From contig JAEINL010000004.1 in the NCBI GenBank assembly GCA_016342655.1, positions 28,250 through 92,249 of the forward strand: a stretch of 64,000 nt of DNA. Direction: 5' to 3'. This DNA comes from Sphaerochaeta sp. GTDB lineage: Bacteria; Spirochaetota; Spirochaetia; Sphaerochaetales; Sphaerochaetaceae. The notes below the pieces were generated by a model. The model ran no database searches. It was not told where the DNA came from and worked only from the letters and a program-made list of their open reading frames with translations. This document shows positions 25,466 to 35,757 of the stretch, piece by piece (position 1 is the stretch's first letter; every line of letters starts with the position of its first letter). The translations under genes and the position numbers were made by a program.

Positions 25466-26782
25466 CTAAATATGTTTTGACTTCTTGCTACCCACATTGA
25501 ACCCATCGTAGTGGTGCATTTTCATGACACCTTCAATCTGTCTCATGGTGTCCAGGTCAACACCCACCAAAATTAGGAGGGAGGTTCCACCGAATAGCAT
25601 TGCAACCGACGAAGGGAAGTTGAAGAACTTCTGTACCAGCGTGGGGATCAAGGCAATGAAAGCCAAGAATACAGCTCCAGGGAGAACTATGCGGTTGAGA
25701 ATCCTTGTCAGGTACTCTTCCAACTTTTCAGACCGTACACCAGGTACTGATCCACCATTCTCACGAATCTGCTTGGCCATCTCAACCGGGTTCAAAGACA
25801 CCTGCGTATAGAAGAAGGCAAACGCTATGATCAACAGGGTGTAGATAACCAGATAGGGGGCACCCTGTGGATTAAGCCAATTGGAAAAGGTAGCAAGCCA
25901 CCTAATCTCTGGTCCTAACGTTGTCGCGATTTGCAACGGGAATGAAAGCAGTGCTGAAGCAAAGATTACAGGAATAACACCTGAGGGGTTAACCTTGAAA
26001 GGAATATAGGTACTCTGAGCACCATACATCTTCCGGCCTACCACACGTTTGGCATAGTTCACGGGAATTTTTCTTACACCCTGCTCTTCATAGACGACAA
26101 GAGCGACAACCAACAAAAACATCATGAACACCACAAGAACGACAATCGGATTCAAAATGCCTGCTGAGACATTCTTGAACAAGGTTGACATAGCATTAGG
26201 TATTCTTGCCACAATACCGGCGAAGATCAATAAGCTGATACCGTTTCCGATACCCCACTGGGTGATCTTGTTACCGATCCAAATCAAAAGCATGGAACCT
26301 GCAGTGACCGTCAGCATTGCTAACAGGGTAAAGGGAACCTTACCAATTGTCATAACCCCTGGAATGGAGTTTGCATAAATGGTGATTACATATGACTGAA
26401 TAAGACATACGACAATCGTTCCATATCTGGTATACTGCTGGATCTTCTTATGGCCTGACGGATCCTGTGCCAACTTCTTCAAAGAAGGCATCACCAACAT
26501 CAGCAATTGCAATATGATCTGCGTACTGATATATGGCATGACACCAAGCATGAATAAGGAAAAATTGGAAAAAGCACCGCCGGAGAAAAAGTTCAAATAC
26601 TCTGTGAGTCCGATGTTGGAACTATTACTCTGTGAAAGAAAATACAGTTTCAGAACTTGAGGATCTATTCCTGGAATAGGAATCACCGCCCCGACCCTGC
26701 TGACAATCAGCAGGCCCAAGGTTATGAAAATCTTCTTCCGAAGATCCTTAATTCTATACATCTCAACTAAGGAGTTTGCCAT
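25466..26782 (-). CDS. secY: Preprotein translocase subunit SecY
   Basis: The central channel subunit of the Sec translocon, 438 aa with about ten transmembrane segments. I start at the ATG at 26782 (MANSLVEMYRIKDLRKK), preceded by GAAGG at 5 bases. The longer frame to 26824 would overlap rplO and adds a non-conserved CCGW segment. Conserved parts include the plug/TM2 region after GIDPQ, PYIS(T)QIILQLL-type sequence (PYISTQIILQL) and the cytosolic loop GGSVPGVR. Confidence 0.93.
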   Translation of the reverse strand: MANSLVEMYRIKDLRKKIFITLGLLIVSRVGAVIPIPGIDPQVLKLYFLSQSNSSNIGLTEYLNFFSGGAFSNFSLFMLGVMPYISTQIILQLLMLVMPSLKKLAQDPSGHKKIQQYTRYGTIVVCLIQSYVITIYANSIPGVMTIGKVPFTLLAMLTVTAGSMLLIWIGNKITQWGIGNGISLLIFAGIVARIPNAMSTLFKNVSAGILNPIVVLVVFMMFLLVVALVVYEEQGVRKIPVNYAKRVVGRKMYGAQSTYIPFKVNPSGVIPVIFASALLSFPLQIATTLGPEIRWLATFSNWLNPQGAPYLVIYTLLIIAFAFFYTQVSLNPVEMAKQIRENGGSVPGVRSEKLEEYLTRILNRIVLPGAVFLAFIALIPTLVQKFFNFPSSVAMLFGGTSLLILVGVDLDTMRQIEGVMKMHHYDGFNVGSKKSKHI

Positions 26783-26796
26783 AGAGCCCTTCTTTG

Positions 26797-27228
26797 TTAT
26801 CTGATTTCGCCACCCGCAGCACAAATCTTTTCGATTGCGCTTGCGGAAACCTTCAAGCCATCAATGATCACCTTCTTGGTAATCTCACCATCGCCCAGAA
26901 TCTTAGCCTGAACATCGTGACCTTTTACCACACCTGCGTCCTTGAGAACATCAAGGGTAATCACATCACCATTTTCGAAGTTGGCGGAAAGAACATCGAG
27001 GGATACTACTGCATACTCCTGCTTGAACTTACTATTAGAGAAACCTCTGCGCGCCACACGACGATACAAAGGCATCTGCCCACCTTCAAAACCAAGACGG
27101 ACACCACCGCCGGAGCGGGACTTCTGTCCGTCATGCCCCCTACCACAGGAGCGACCCTTTGAAGAGTTTCCGCGTCCTACGATTTTCTTTTTGGTAGTTG
27201 CACCAACTGGTGCATTAATCTGACCCAT
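26797..27228 (-). CDS. rplO: 50S ribosomal protein L15
   Basis: A 143-aa 23S rRNA-binding protein. The Gly/Arg-rich N-terminal extension reads SSKGRSCGRGHDGQKSRSG, as usual for L15, and the globular part includes the VSASAIEKICAAGGEI end. It follows rpmD with a one-base gap. Confidence 0.94.
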   Translation of the reverse strand: MGQINAPVGATTKKKIVGRGNSSKGRSCGRGHDGQKSRSGGGVRLGFEGGQMPLYRRVARRGFSNSKFKQEYAVVSLDVLSANFENGDVITLDVLKDAGVVKGHDVQAKILGDGEITKKVIIDGLKVSASAIEKICAAGGEIR

Positions 27229-27229
27229 C

Positions 27230-27418
27230 TTACATCTCCTCGACTTTCACAAGGTGTGCTACGACACGAACCATCCCAAGTGTGCAGGGAGTAGCGTCAT
27301 GTACAACCGAGCTGGAAATCTTACCGAGCCCAAGAGCCTTCACAGTTTTACGCTGTTTAGGAAGTGTGCGGGCAAGACCTCTAACTAGGGTAATTTTGAT
27401 TTTTTTTACTTCATCCAT
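27230..27418 (-). CDS. rpmD: 50S ribosomal protein L30
   Basis: A 62-aa single-domain protein: KIKITLVRGLARTLPKQRKT, then GLGKISSSVVHDATPCTLGM. Position between rpsE and rplO is canonical. Confidence 0.94.
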   Translation of the reverse strand: MDEVKKIKITLVRGLARTLPKQRKTVKALGLGKISSSVVHDATPCTLGMVRVVAHLVKVEEM

Positions 27419-27422
27419 CGTC

Positions 27423-27935
27423 TTAACCCCACATCTCGCTCAGGGATTTACCCCTGTTCTTTGCTATGCTCTTCGCATCAAAAAGATGCTCGAGTCCATC
27501 AAAAGCGGCCTTAACGGTGTTGATTGAGTTCTTAGAACCGAGGGACTTGCTCAAGATGTCATGAATGCCACAAGCATCACAGATAGCACGAACAGCACCA
27601 CCGGCAATAACACCGGTACCTGGGACTGCAGGACGCAATAGGACACTAGCACTCTTATACTTGCCTACAATTTCATGAGGAATTGAGGTTTTCTTCATAG
27701 GAACAACAATCATGTTAGCCTTGGCCCGATCGACAGCCTTTCGGATCGATTCAGTGACATCATTTGCCTTGCCAAAGCCAAAACCAACCTTACCCTTCTG
27801 ATCGCCAACAACTACTAAGGCTGAAAAAGAAAACCTTCTACCACCCTTAACAACTTTAGCAACACGGTTCAGCTTGATTAGCTTTTCGACATATCCGTCG
27901 TTCTTGTCTTTGTTTCTTACTCTAGATCTATCCAC
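27423..27935 (-). CDS. rpsE: 30S ribosomal protein S5
   Basis: A 170-aa protein at the mRNA entry and decoding-fidelity region. The double-stranded-RNA-binding-like N-terminal domain has [17 protein letters not shown] and [15 protein letters not shown]; the C-terminal domain includes [14 protein letters not shown] spectinomycin-contact loop is present without an obvious resistance change. Confidence 0.95.
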   Translation of the reverse strand: MDRSRVRNKDKNDGYVEKLIKLNRVAKVVKGGRRFSFSALVVVGDQKGKVGFGFGKANDVTESIRKAVDRAKANMIVVPMKKTSIPHEIVGKYKSASVLLRPAVPGTGVIAGGAVRAICDACGIHDILSKSLGSKNSINTVKAAFDGLEHLFDAKSIAKNRGKSLSEMWG

Positions 27936-27944
27936 AGTTTCCCC

Positions 27945-28304
27945 CTAGAACCTTACGCCGGCTTTGCGGGCGCCATCTGCGATGCCCTTGACGATACCGT
28001 GGAAAAGATAGCCATTACGATCGAATACACAAGTGTCAATATTCTTCTCAAGCATTCTCTTACCAATGGTCTCTCCAAGCTTGGCCGCATCCTCAACATT
28101 GTTCTTCAAGTTTTTCAGTTCACTTTCAACAGTACTTGCTGCAATCAGGGTTGTACCGTTTACATCATCAATGACTTGAACATACATGCGGGAGTTGCTG
28201 CGAAACACACTCATCCTCGGCCTGCTAGCAGTACCGGAGATTCTCTTGCGAATATGGTGCTTACGACGTGCAAGCTTTCTTCTTTTATCGATAACTCTAT
28301 TCAT
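27945..28304 (-). CDS. rplR: 50S ribosomal protein L18
   Basis: A 119-aa 5S rRNA-binding protein: basic N-terminus RRKLARRKHHIRKRI, then RPRMSVFRSNSRMYVQVID, ending GIADGARKAGVRF, a conserved end. Confidence 0.95.
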   Translation of the reverse strand: MNRVIDKRRKLARRKHHIRKRISGTASRPRMSVFRSNSRMYVQVIDDVNGTTLIAASTVESELKNLKNNVEDAAKLGETIGKRMLEKNIDTCVFDRNGYLFHGIVKGIADGARKAGVRF

Positions 28305-28319
28305 CTTATTACCTACCCA

Positions 28320-28865
28320 CTATTTCTTTGCAGAAGCGGACTTGCCGGCCTTACGACGGATTACTTCATCATCGTACCGAATTCCCTTACCCTTGTACGG
28401 CTCTGGAGCACGTAGAGAGCGGATTTCAGCGCAAGTCTGACCAACAAGCTGCTTATCGATGCCACTTATGATAACCTTGGTAGGTCCATCAAGAGCAACA
28501 GTGATTCCCTCAGGGATTACAACTTCGATCAATGTAGAGTACCCGAGGTTCAAAGTCATCACATTACCTTTCAGTTCAGCACGATAGCCAACCCCGTTGA
28601 TAATGAGAGTCTTGGAGTAACCTTTTGAAACACCTATGATCATATTGTTGACAAGCTGTCGATATAAACCCTGATAACTATTAGCAACCTTGGAGGAATC
28701 CACCGGGGTTACCAAAATCTCAGAGCCCTTAGCATCAATCGCCACTTGTGGTCTATAGGCACAACTAAGTTTTCCCTTAGGACCTTCGACAGAAACAACT
28801 CCATCGGTAACGGCTACTTTAACCCCTGCAGGTATTACGATAGGCAATTTTCCAATTCTAGCCAT
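28320..28865 (-). CDS. rplF: 50S ribosomal protein L6
   Basis: A 181-aa protein near the factor-binding site, with the duplicated L6 fold. MARIGKLPIVIPAGVKV opens the gene and EPYKGKGIRYDDEVIRRKAG is the conserved C-terminal signature. Confidence 0.95.
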   Translation of the reverse strand: MARIGKLPIVIPAGVKVAVTDGVVSVEGPKGKLSCAYRPQVAIDAKGSEILVTPVDSSKVANSYQGLYRQLVNNMIIGVSKGYSKTLIINGVGYRAELKGNVMTLNLGYSTLIEVVIPEGITVALDGPTKVIISGIDKQLVGQTCAEIRSLRAPEPYKGKGIRYDDEVIRRKAGKSASAKK

Positions 28866-28876
28866 TTTTTACCACC

Positions 28877-29275
28877 TTACCATATCGTGCAGATCAGTTC
28901 GCCACCGACCTTATTCTCTGTAGCCTTCTTACCGGTTATAATACCACTTGAAGTGGAGACTACTACGACGCCATGTCCATTGTATACACGGGGCATGTCA
29001 CGGTATCCGGTATAAACCCGGCGACCTGGTGTTGACACGCGATTAATCCCATGGAGGACAGGACTCTGATTATCGTCATACTTAAGGAAGATTCGGATGA
29101 AGGAAACTCCATCTTTGGTTACTTTCTTAAAGTTCTTGACGTACCCTTCATTTTTCAGAATCTTCACAATCTGAAGTTTCATCTTTGAAGTGGAAATATC
29201 TACTTTCTCATGCTTTGCCAAACTAGCATTTCTGATTTTGGTCAGCATATCAGCTACTGGATCACTTACAGCCAT
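28877..29275 (-). CDS. rpsH: 30S ribosomal protein S8
   Basis: A 132-aa central-domain 16S rRNA-binding protein. It has [13 protein letters not shown] at the start and the signature [12 protein letters not shown] (usual STSKGIMTDREA type) near the end. In enterobacteria S8 represses the spc operon; I could not identify its target here. Confidence 0.95.
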   Translation of the reverse strand: MAVSDPVADMLTKIRNASLAKHEKVDISTSKMKLQIVKILKNEGYVKNFKKVTKDGVSFIRIFLKYDDNQSPVLHGINRVSTPGRRVYTGYRDMPRVYNGHGVVVVSTSSGIITGKKATENKVGGELICTIW

Positions 29276-29284
29276 TTTTCTCTC

Positions 29285-29470
29285 CTACCAACTAGATTTG
29301 GTAACACCAGGAATCTGGCCTTCACTTGCCAATTTGCGGAAGCAGATTCTGCACATCTCGAACTGGCGCATATAGCCACGGGGTCTACCACAAATTCTGC
29401 AGCGATTGACTTTCCGGGTACTGAACTTAGGCTCTCTATTAGCCTTTACGATCATTGATTTTTTAGCCAT
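29285..29470 (-). CDS. rpsN: 30S ribosomal protein S14, zinc-binding type Z
   Basis: A 61-aa short S14 with two CxxC pairs ([14 protein letters not shown] and CRICFRKLA) that hold zinc. This short form is found in many non-proteobacteria. It lies between rplE and rpsH. Confidence 0.95.
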   Translation of the reverse strand: MAKKSMIVKANREPKFSTRKVNRCRICGRPRGYMRQFEMCRICFRKLASEGQIPGVTKSSW

Positions 29471-29483
29471 CTATATCTACCCC

Positions 29484-30035
29484 TTATTTTCCGAAGGGCA
29501 TGCCAAGCTGCTTTAGCAGGGCAAAGCCTTCTTCATCGGTCTTAGCGGTTGTTACAATGGCGATGTTCAATCCGCTGACACGCTCGATCTTATCGAAGTC
29601 AATTTCAGGGAAAATAATCTGCTCGGTAATTCCGAGTGAGTAGTTTCCGTGGCCATCAAAAGCATTCGGTTTGACACCTCTGAAGTCCTTGACACGGGGA
29701 AGAGCAATACTGATCAGCCTTTCGACGAAAATCCACATATTATCACCACGAAGAGTAACCATTGCGCCAATTTCCTGTCCCTCACGAACCTTGAAATTAG
29801 CGATAGACTTTCTGGCCTTAGTCTTCAGAACATGCTGACCGGTGATCTGCTCAAGTTCCTTGACAGCAGAATCGAGAAGCTTCTTGTTAACAATAGCTTC
29901 ACCGACACCTACACTGACAACAATCTTTTCTAGGGTAGGAACCTGCATTGGTGAGCTATAGCCAAGTTCTTTAAAAAGAGCTGGAGCTATGGACTCACGA
30001 TACTTTGTCTTAAAATTAGGTATGAACTTATCCAT
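29484..30035 (-). CDS. rplE: 50S ribosomal protein L5
   Basis: A 183-aa 5S rRNA-binding protein of the central protuberance, with [18 protein letters not shown] and [15 protein letters not shown]. The start codon shares one base with the rplX stop (TAATG), so translation is coupled. Confidence 0.95.
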   Translation of the reverse strand: MDKFIPNFKTKYRESIAPALFKELGYSSPMQVPTLEKIVVSVGVGEAIVNKKLLDSAVKELEQITGQHVLKTKARKSIANFKVREGQEIGAMVTLRGDNMWIFVERLISIALPRVKDFRGVKPNAFDGHGNYSLGITEQIIFPEIDFDKIERVSGLNIAIVTTAKTDEEGFALLKQLGMPFGK

Positions 30036-30340
30036 TAGATCACTTCCCCAGTTTTTTTAGCAAAACGGACTTTTTTACCGTTCTCGTCGAACTTGTAGCC
30101 GATCCTGGTTGCAACACCTTTTGAGGTGAGGAATGCCAAATTGGATACATGGATTGGAGCCTCAATTTCCATGATGCCCCCCTTATCCTGTGGATTCTTC
30201 TTCTTCATGGTCTTTTTGACCATGTTTGCACCCTGGACGACAACCCTTTCTCTTTCTCGGTCTACCTTTACGATTTTGCCAGTCTTACCTTTGTCTTTTC
30301 CAGCAAGAATCTTTACGGTGTCGTTCTTCTTAAGCTTCAT
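30035..30340 (-). CDS. rplX: 50S ribosomal protein L24
   Basis: A 101-aa assembly-initiator protein with a KOW motif ([18 protein letters not shown]). I prefer the ATG at 30340 (MKLKKND), 9 bases after AGGAG, over a GTG six bases earlier that is too close to the SD. Conserved segment: [21 protein letters not shown]. Confidence 0.93.
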   Translation of the reverse strand: MKLKKNDTVKILAGKDKGKTGKIVKVDRERERVVVQGANMVKKTMKKKNPQDKGGIMEIEAPIHVSNLAFLTSKGVATRIGYKFDENGKKVRFAKKTGEVI

Positions 30341-30352
30341 GTGCACACACTC

Positions 30353-30718
30353 CTACAACACTTCCGGCGCTAGTGAAACGATCTTCATGTAGCCATCTCT
30401 AAGTTCTCGGGCTACTGGTCCGAAGATACGCTTACCGCGCGGGTTATTGTTGGCATCGATAATAACACATGCGTTATCATCGAACCTGATATAGGTACCG
30501 TCAGGTCTGCGGTATTCCTTCTTTGTCCGAACAATGACAGCTTTCATGACATCACCTTTCTTGATAGCACCATTGGGTAGTGACTGCTTGACAGCTACTA
30601 CGATGATGTCACCAATTCCAGCAACATACCGATGGGTTCCACCAAGAACCTTGATGCACTGCACCTTCTTGGCTCCACTGTTGTCCGCTACATTCAAATA
30701 ACTTTGCATCTGTACCAT
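30353..30718 (-). CDS. rplN: 50S ribosomal protein L14
   Basis: A 121-aa intersubunit-bridge protein. The ATG at 30718 ([17 protein letters not shown]) has AGGAG upstream; a longer frame adds 26 residues that lie within rpsQ and are not conserved. Signature [18 protein letters not shown] is present. Confidence 0.94.
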   Translation of the reverse strand: MVQMQSYLNVADNSGAKKVQCIKVLGGTHRYVAGIGDIIVVAVKQSLPNGAIKKGDVMKAVIVRTKKEYRRPDGTYIRFDDNACVIIDANNNPRGKRIFGPVARELRDGYMKIVSLAPEVL

Positions 30719-30732
30719 AACGTCTCTCCTGT

Positions 30733-30984
30733 TTACCGAGCACGCTCGACAATCTGAACGAGACGCCAGCACTTGTCTTTGCTGATGTGGCGGCATTCGA
30801 CAACACGTACAGTGTCACCGATATTGGCCTCGTTTTTCTCATCATGTGCCTTAACCTTTTTAGTGGTGGTCACATACTTTTTGTACATAGGGTGCAACCG
30901 TCTTGTGGGGATGGAGACGACAATGGTCTTTTCCATCTTGTCACTGACCACCTGCCCAGTAAAACTTTTCTTGTTAACTTCCAT
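30733..30984 (-). CDS. rpsQ: 30S ribosomal protein S17
   Basis: An 83-aa OB-fold protein binding 16S r[22 protein letters not shown], and the signature [18 protein letters not shown]. Confidence 0.95.
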   Translation of the reverse strand: MEVNKKSFTGQVVSDKMEKTIVVSIPTRRLHPMYKKYVTTTKKVKAHDEKNEANIGDTVRVVECRHISKDKCWRLVQIVERAR

Positions 30985-30999
30985 CTAACTCTCGCTCCC

Positions 31000-31206
31000 T
31001 TAATTTGCCGGTTTCCGAATTCCGAGGGCATATTCGTGGATGAGGGTATTCACGCGAGCGATGTTCCTCCTGATCGTCCGAACAGCAAGCGGATTTTCAA
31101 CATGTCCGAGAACTCTTCCCATGCGAAGGTTGAGATGCTCTTTATGAAGGGCTTCCTTTTTTGCAACCAATTCGTCAAGGGTCAAATCTTTATATGAATT
31201 TTTCAT
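31000..31206 (-). CDS. rpmC: 50S ribosomal protein L29
   Basis: A 68-aa helical hairpin protein at the tunnel exit where signal-recognition and trigger factors dock. The ATG at 31206 (MKNSYKDLTLDEL) is chosen; the upstream extension lies in rplP. Conserved part: NPLAVRTIRRNIARVNTL. Confidence 0.93.
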   Translation of the reverse strand: MKNSYKDLTLDELVAKKEALHKEHLNLRMGRVLGHVENPLAVRTIRRNIARVNTLIHEYALGIRKPAN

Positions 31207-31210
31207 AATC

Positions 31211-31627
31211 TTACTCCACTTCCCTTCTTGTAACGAACTTCGTCTTAATCGGGAGCTTTGAAGCAGCAAGTGCAAAAGCTTCACGAGCCAGCTCTTCTTC
31301 TACGCCACCCATTTCAAACATGACTGCACCAGTCTTGACTACAGCAACCCAACCCTCAGGTGCACCTTTACCTTTACCCTGTCTAGTTTCAGCGGGTTTC
31401 TTGGTATAAGGCATGTCAGGGAAAATCCTAATCCAAACCTTACCACCACGCTTAATGTGACGGGTCATGGCAACACGGGCAGCTTCAATCTGTCGGTTGG
31501 TAATCCACTTGGGCTCAAGAGCCAACAAGCCAAATTCACCAAACGCGACAGTATTACCGCGGTGCGCTACACCATCAGTGGTTCCACGCTGCTTTTTTCT
31601 ATACTTTACTCTCTTTGGACTAAGCAT
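31211..31627 (-). CDS. rplP: 50S ribosomal protein L16
   Basis: A 138-aa protein near the A-site tRNA elbow: [15 protein letters not shown] at the start, and [20 protein letters not shown] in the middle, both characteristic. Confidence 0.96.
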   Translation of the reverse strand: MLSPKRVKYRKKQRGTTDGVAHRGNTVAFGEFGLLALEPKWITNRQIEAARVAMTRHIKRGGKVWIRIFPDMPYTKKPAETRQGKGKGAPEGWVAVVKTGAVMFEMGGVEEELAREAFALAASKLPIKTKFVTRREVE

Positions 31628-31633
31628 GGCCTA

Positions 31634-32341
31634 CTAACTCCTTGTCTCGACGCCTTCGGACTTAGCAGGTTTCCTTACCAGCCCACCGGCATCTTCTTTG
31701 ACTGAACGGTCATAGATTTCACCATTGAACACCCAAACCTTGACACCAATGGCACCAAATGAGGTATTCGCAGTAGTGAATCCATAATCAATATCACTAC
31801 GAAGAGTATGTAGGGGCACTCGGCCTTCCTTCATCCACTCGGAGCGAGCAATTTCAGCACCACCAATACGACCAGAACATCTAATCTTGACACCCTGCGC
31901 TCCACTCTGCATTGCCTTGGAAACAGCCATCTTCATAGCTCTGCGGAAAGATCCGCGAGATACGAGCTGTTTCGCAACGTTAGCAGAGATCAGCTGAGCA
32001 TCAGCTTCAGGTTTCTTGATCTCTTTAATCTTGATCTGTATCTTCTTGTTAGTCAGCTTTTGGAGTCTAGTCCCAAGCTTCTCAACGTTAGCACCCTTGC
32101 TACCAATAATGATACCAGGGCGACTGGTTGTGATCACGATAGTAATACGCTGTGGTTTACGGATGATTTCAACATCCGATATCTCAGCACCCTGGACTTC
32201 AGGGGATTCGAGCAAAGCTTTTCTCAGCTTCAAGTCTTCATGCAGTGTGTCTGCATACTCTCGAGGATCGACGTACCACTTTGATTTCCAAGTCTTGTTG
32301 ATTCCAAGACGCAGTCCGATCGGATTTACTTTCTGGCCCAT
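31634..32341 (-). CDS. rpsC: 30S ribosomal protein S3
   Basis: A 235-aa protein at the mRNA entry tunnel. KH domain with the GxxG-type loop IIGSKGANVEKL near residues 75-90; C-terminal domain with GVKIRCSGRIGGAEIARSE. Its stop abuts rplP and its start follows rplV with no gap. Confidence 0.95.
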   Translation of the reverse strand: MGQKVNPIGLRLGINKTWKSKWYVDPREYADTLHEDLKLRKALLESPEVQGAEISDVEIIRKPQRITIVITTSRPGIIIGSKGANVEKLGTRLQKLTNKKIQIKIKEIKKPEADAQLISANVAKQLVSRGSFRRAMKMAVSKAMQSGAQGVKIRCSGRIGGAEIARSEWMKEGRVPLHTLRSDIDYGFTTANTSFGAIGVKVWVFNGEIYDRSVKEDAGGLVRKPAKSEGVETRS

Positions 32342-32716
32342 TTATTTCCTCACGCTTGCTTTTTCGTCAACGACGACGGTAATGTGTGACATCCTCTTGA
32401 GGAGAATATCCCGTCTCCCGTGGGATCTCGGCCAGACTCTCTTGAGTCTCGGACCCTCGTTAACTTGCAAATCCTTGATCACAAGGTTCTCTTCATCGAG
32501 CTTCTTGTTCTGATCAAGTGCATTTGCACAAGCGGATTGCAAAACCTTGAGGATCAAGCCAGAACCTTTCTGGGGCATGGCCTCGAGGATAGCAACGGCT
32601 TCCGCACAAGACTTATTCCGAACAAGATTAGCAACAGGGCGAACCTTTGAAGGTGATACCATCAGATACTTTGCAGTTGCTGAATAACCTTTTTTTTCTT
32701 CCATCATTGTACCCAT
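32342..32716 (-). CDS. rplV: 50S ribosomal protein L22
   Basis: A 124-aa protein lining the exit tunnel, with the extended hairpin region NEGPRLKRVWPRSHGRRDIL. Start choice is uncertain among ATG codons at 32716, 32707 and 32704, none with a strong SD; the first leaves 5 bases after the rpsS stop. Confidence 0.92.
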   Translation of the reverse strand: MGTMMEEKKGYSATAKYLMVSPSKVRPVANLVRNKSCAEAVAILEAMPQKGSGLILKVLQSACANALDQNKKLDEENLVIKDLQVNEGPRLKRVWPRSHGRRDILLKRMSHITVVVDEKASVRK

Positions 32717-32721
32717 CTTGT

Positions 32722-32997
32722 TTAGCCGACCTTCTTGTCGGAAGCGGTGTGACCACGAAAAATTCTGGTTGGGGAGAACTCTCCGAGCTTATGCCCGACC
32801 AGGTTTTCAGTCACAAATACAGGAATCCATGTCTTTCCGTTATACACAGAAATTGTGAACCCTACCATTTCAGGGATGATCGTGGAACTACGGGAATAAG
32901 TCTTGATCATCTGCTTTTGATTAGTCTTGAGAGACTCCTGAATCCTCTTATAAAGTTTTTTCTCAATAAAAGGACCTTTTTTGATTGATCTAGCCAC
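32722..32997 (-). CDS. rpsS: 30S ribosomal protein S19
   Basis: A 91-aa head protein: [17 protein letters not shown] and the signature [18 protein letters not shown]. It forms a complex with S13 in the 30S head. Confidence 0.96.
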   Translation of the reverse strand: MARSIKKGPFIEKKLYKRIQESLKTNQKQMIKTYSRSSTIIPEMVGFTISVYNGKTWIPVFVTENLVGHKLGEFSPTRIFRGHTASDKKVG

Positions 32998-33006
32998 TTT
33001 TTTCTC

Positions 33007-33831
33007 CTACTTCCGTTTCTTTACGATAAATGTGCTGGAAGGCTTCCTCTTGGAACGGGTCTTCCCACCCTTAGTAGGCTTACCCCAGGGGGTTACAGGA
33101 TTACGACCAGCTGCAGTCCTACCCTCACCACCACCATGTGGGTGATCGATAGGGTTCATTGCAACACCTCGTACCTTAGGCCTTCTTCCAAGGTGGCGAC
33201 TAGCACCGGCCTTACCAAGAGTAACATTCATATGATCTTCATTGCCAAGCTGCCCGAGGGTAGCGTAACACTCACCAAACACCATGCGCATTTCACCGGA
33301 AGGAAGACGGAGAGTGACATAATCACCTTCCTTGGCAACCACGGTAGCCCCAAGACCAGCAGATCGGACAAGCTGTCCACCACGGCCACGGGTAAGCTCA
33401 ACGTTGTGCACAGACAACCCAAGAGGAACGTCCTTCAAAGGAAGAGCATTACCACTTGCAATGGGAACTCCAGGACCAGAGATCACTGAGGTTCCAACAG
33501 TCAAACCCCTAGGGGCGATCATGTAGCGCTTCTCACCATCGGCATAGAATACCAAAGCAATATTAGCACTGCGGTTTGGATCGTATTCGATGGTCTTGAC
33601 TGTCCCAGGAATACCATATTTGTCGCGCTTGAAATCGATGGTTCGATAAGCACGCTTGTGGCCACCGCCTCTACGGCGAACGCTGATGCGCCCATGAGAG
33701 TCACGTCCGGCTTTTTTGCTCAAACCAGTGGTAAGTGACTTCTCAGGCTTGCTAGCAGTCAGTTCGCTGAAGACCAAAGTAGTCTTCTGGCGAAGGCCGG
33801 GAGTGTTTGGCTTGTAAGTTTTTAGTGCCAT
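33007..33831 (-). CDS. rplB: 50S ribosomal protein L2
   Basis: A 274-aa protein essential for subunit joining and the peptidyl-transferase centre. The functional loop [17 protein letters not shown], with the conserved His, is intact. It ends with basic [12 protein letters not shown]. Confidence 0.96.
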   Translation of the reverse strand: MALKTYKPNTPGLRQKTTLVFSELTASKPEKSLTTGLSKKAGRDSHGRISVRRRGGGHKRAYRTIDFKRDKYGIPGTVKTIEYDPNRSANIALVFYADGEKRYMIAPRGLTVGTSVISGPGVPIASGNALPLKDVPLGLSVHNVELTRGRGGQLVRSAGLGATVVAKEGDYVTLRLPSGEMRMVFGECYATLGQLGNEDHMNVTLGKAGASRHLGRRPKVRGVAMNPIDHPHGGGEGRTAAGRNPVTPWGKPTKGGKTRSKRKPSSTFIVKKRK

Positions 33832-33846
33832 AATTCCAACTTCTCC

Positions 33847-34149
33847 TTATACGCCTTCGATGGCCTGGATGCTATCACCTTTGGCCAAGGTTACGACAGC
33901 CTTCTTCCAGTCACCGGTGTTACCGAGGATGCTGCCACCCTTACCGCGTGAAAACTTAGGCTTGCCTTTTACGATCATCACATTACATTTCACAGGCTCT
34001 ACATCAAACAGCTCTTTAACAGCTGACATGATCAAAAACTTGTTAGCGTCCATATGGACTCTGAATGTGTACTTCTTTATCTCACCTTCACGAGCAATAT
34101 TGGTTTTCTCACTCAAGACAGGTTCGATTATTAATTGGTCTGCTCTCAT
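33847..34149 (-). CDS. rplW: 50S ribosomal protein L23
   Basis: A 100-aa tunnel-exit protein and trigger-factor dock: IIEPVLSEKTNIAREGEI, then FRVHMDANKFLIMSAVKELF. Canonical place between rplD and rplB. Confidence 0.93.
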   Translation of the reverse strand: MRADQLIIEPVLSEKTNIAREGEIKKYTFRVHMDANKFLIMSAVKELFDVEPVKCNVMIVKGKPKFSRGKGGSILGNTGDWKKAVVTLAKGDSIQAIEGV

Positions 34150-34160
34150 CTCCGGTCCCC

Positions 34161-34790
34161 TTATTTATCGCCGTAGAAGTCGTTAAGACTTTTGGCAGCG
34201 GTTTCCAGAACCAAGATCTTTCTTCCATAGAGGAGTTCCTTAGAGGAAAGCCTGTTGTAGGAAAGGACACGCAGGTACGGAATATTTTTCGCAGCACGGC
34301 GTATCATTACATCGTCATCCTTGAGGATGAGGATTGTTCTTGTTTCGTCCTGAACAAAGTTCTTGATGATTGCACTCAGATCCCTGGTTTTACCACTGTC
34401 TGTAGTGAAATCCTCAACAACAACAAGCCGTTCTTCCTTAATTCCTAGGGAGAGCAGGCTCTTCATAGCAAGACGCTTCACCTTTTTGGGAAGCACATAG
34501 CTATAATCGCGGGGCTTGGGGCCGAACATTGTTCCACCACCAACCCAGACCGGTGACTTCTTGTCACCAGCTCTTGCGTTGCCTGTTCCCTTCTGCTTAT
34601 AAGGTTTAGCGTTGCTGTAGTGAACTTCAGAACGACCCTTTGTGCATGCAGTACCGACTCTGCGGTTTGCAAGTTCATTGTTAACGGCATGATAGATACA
34701 TCCATCACTGACCTCGCGGTTGAAGACGCTGTCATTCAACTCGATGGTCCTGACTTCCTTGCCGTCAATAGAAAAGACTTTGGTTTCCAT
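34161..34790 (-). CDS. rplD: 50S ribosomal protein L4
   Basis: A 209-aa protein with the tunnel-facing loop KQKGTGNARAGDKKSPVWVG near residues 65-85, where macrolide-resistance changes arise in other species. E. coli L4 represses its own operon; the S10-type leader hairpin was not recognised here. Confidence 0.94.
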   Translation of the reverse strand: METKVFSIDGKEVRTIELNDSVFNREVSDGCIYHAVNNELANRRVGTACTKGRSEVHYSNAKPYKQKGTGNARAGDKKSPVWVGGGTMFGPKPRDYSYVLPKKVKRLAMKSLLSLGIKEERLVVVEDFTTDSGKTRDLSAIIKNFVQDETRTILILKDDDVMIRRAAKNIPYLRVLSYNRLSSKELLYGRKILVLETAAKSLNDFYGDK

Positions 34791-34801
34791 ATCTTTCGCC
34801 C

Positions 34802-35422
34802 CTACTTCTTTATCGCTTTCTTGACGATGACGACACTCTGGGCGGGACCAGGGATTGCTCCCCTTACCATAAGAACCTGCATCTCTTCATCGACCCTGAC
34901 AACCTTCAGATTCTGCACTGTGTGCTTCTCATTACCCATATGGCCAGCCATACGAGTACCCTTAAATGTACGGGAAGGAGAAGAAGACATTGATGTTCCT
35001 CCGATGTCACGGTGGAACTTTGAACCATGGGTAGCGCGTCCACCCTTAAAGTTATGACGCTTCATACCTCCGGCAAAACCTTTACCTTTAGTAACACCAG
35101 TGACATCCACAAAAGTGGTGTCCTTAAATATATCCACGCCCAACACTTCGCCAACCGTAATTTCTTTATCAAAATTACGGAACTCTTTTATAATTTGCTT
35201 CGGTTCACATATATCTGTAAACTGACCAGCATACGGTTTGGTGACAGTGCTTTTTTTCTTGTCAACGGAACCAATGACTGCGGCTGTGTAGCCATTTCTA
35301 TCTTCAGTCCGGTCTGCGACAACAACATTGCCCTCAATTTTAATAACCGTCACGGGTGTAAGTCTGCCTTGCGCATCAAACACCTGTGTCATTCCAACTT
35401 TTTTGCCGATAAGCCCTAACAT
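34802..35422 (-). CDS. rplC: 50S ribosomal protein L3
   Basis: A 206-aa protein that nucleates 50S assembly and reaches the peptidyl-transferase centre. It begins [16 protein letters not shown] and contains the signature [17 protein letters not shown]. Confidence 0.96.
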   Translation of the reverse strand: MLGLIGKKVGMTQVFDAQGRLTPVTVIKIEGNVVVADRTEDRNGYTAAVIGSVDKKKSTVTKPYAGQFTDICEPKQIIKEFRNFDKEITVGEVLGVDIFKDTTFVDVTGVTKGKGFAGGMKRHNFKGGRATHGSKFHRDIGGTSMSSSPSRTFKGTRMAGHMGNEKHTVQNLKVVRVDEEMQVLMVRGAIPGPAQSVVIVKKAIKK

Positions 35423-35439
35423 CTCTTACCTCAACTCTC

Positions 35440-35748
35440 TTACTGTTTAATCTCTACATCCACACCGGCAGGGAGCTCAAGCTTCATGAGGGCATCCATG
35501 ACTTTTGATGTAGGATCCAATATGTCAATCAACCTTTTATGGGTTCTCATCTCGAACTGTTCGCGAGCTGTTTTATTGACAAAGGGCGATCTCAGGACAG
35601 TGTACTTATTGACACGAGTCGGGAGAGGGACAGGACCTGACACGGTAGCGCCAGCCCTGACAACAGTTTCTACAATTGCTTTAGAGCTTTGTTCAACAAG
35701 CTCAATGTCAAAGCCTCTCAACCTTACCCGAATTCTTTCTTTAGCCAT
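35440..35748 (-). CDS. rpsJ: 30S ribosomal protein S10 (NusE)
   Basis: A 102-aa protein, also the antitermination factor NusE that binds NusG. Start at 35748 ([14 protein letters not shown]) with a strong SD GGAGG 4 bases upstream; the longer frame runs into the intercistronic hairpin. Signature [20 protein letters not shown] is present. The T-run of the upstream tuf terminator abuts the SD. Confidence 0.95.
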   Translation of the reverse strand: MAKERIRVRLRGFDIELVEQSSKAIVETVVRAGATVSGPVPLPTRVNKYTVLRSPFVNKTAREQFEMRTHKRLIDILDPTSKVMDALMKLELPAGVDVEIKQ

Positions 35749-35757
35749 TATTCCTCC

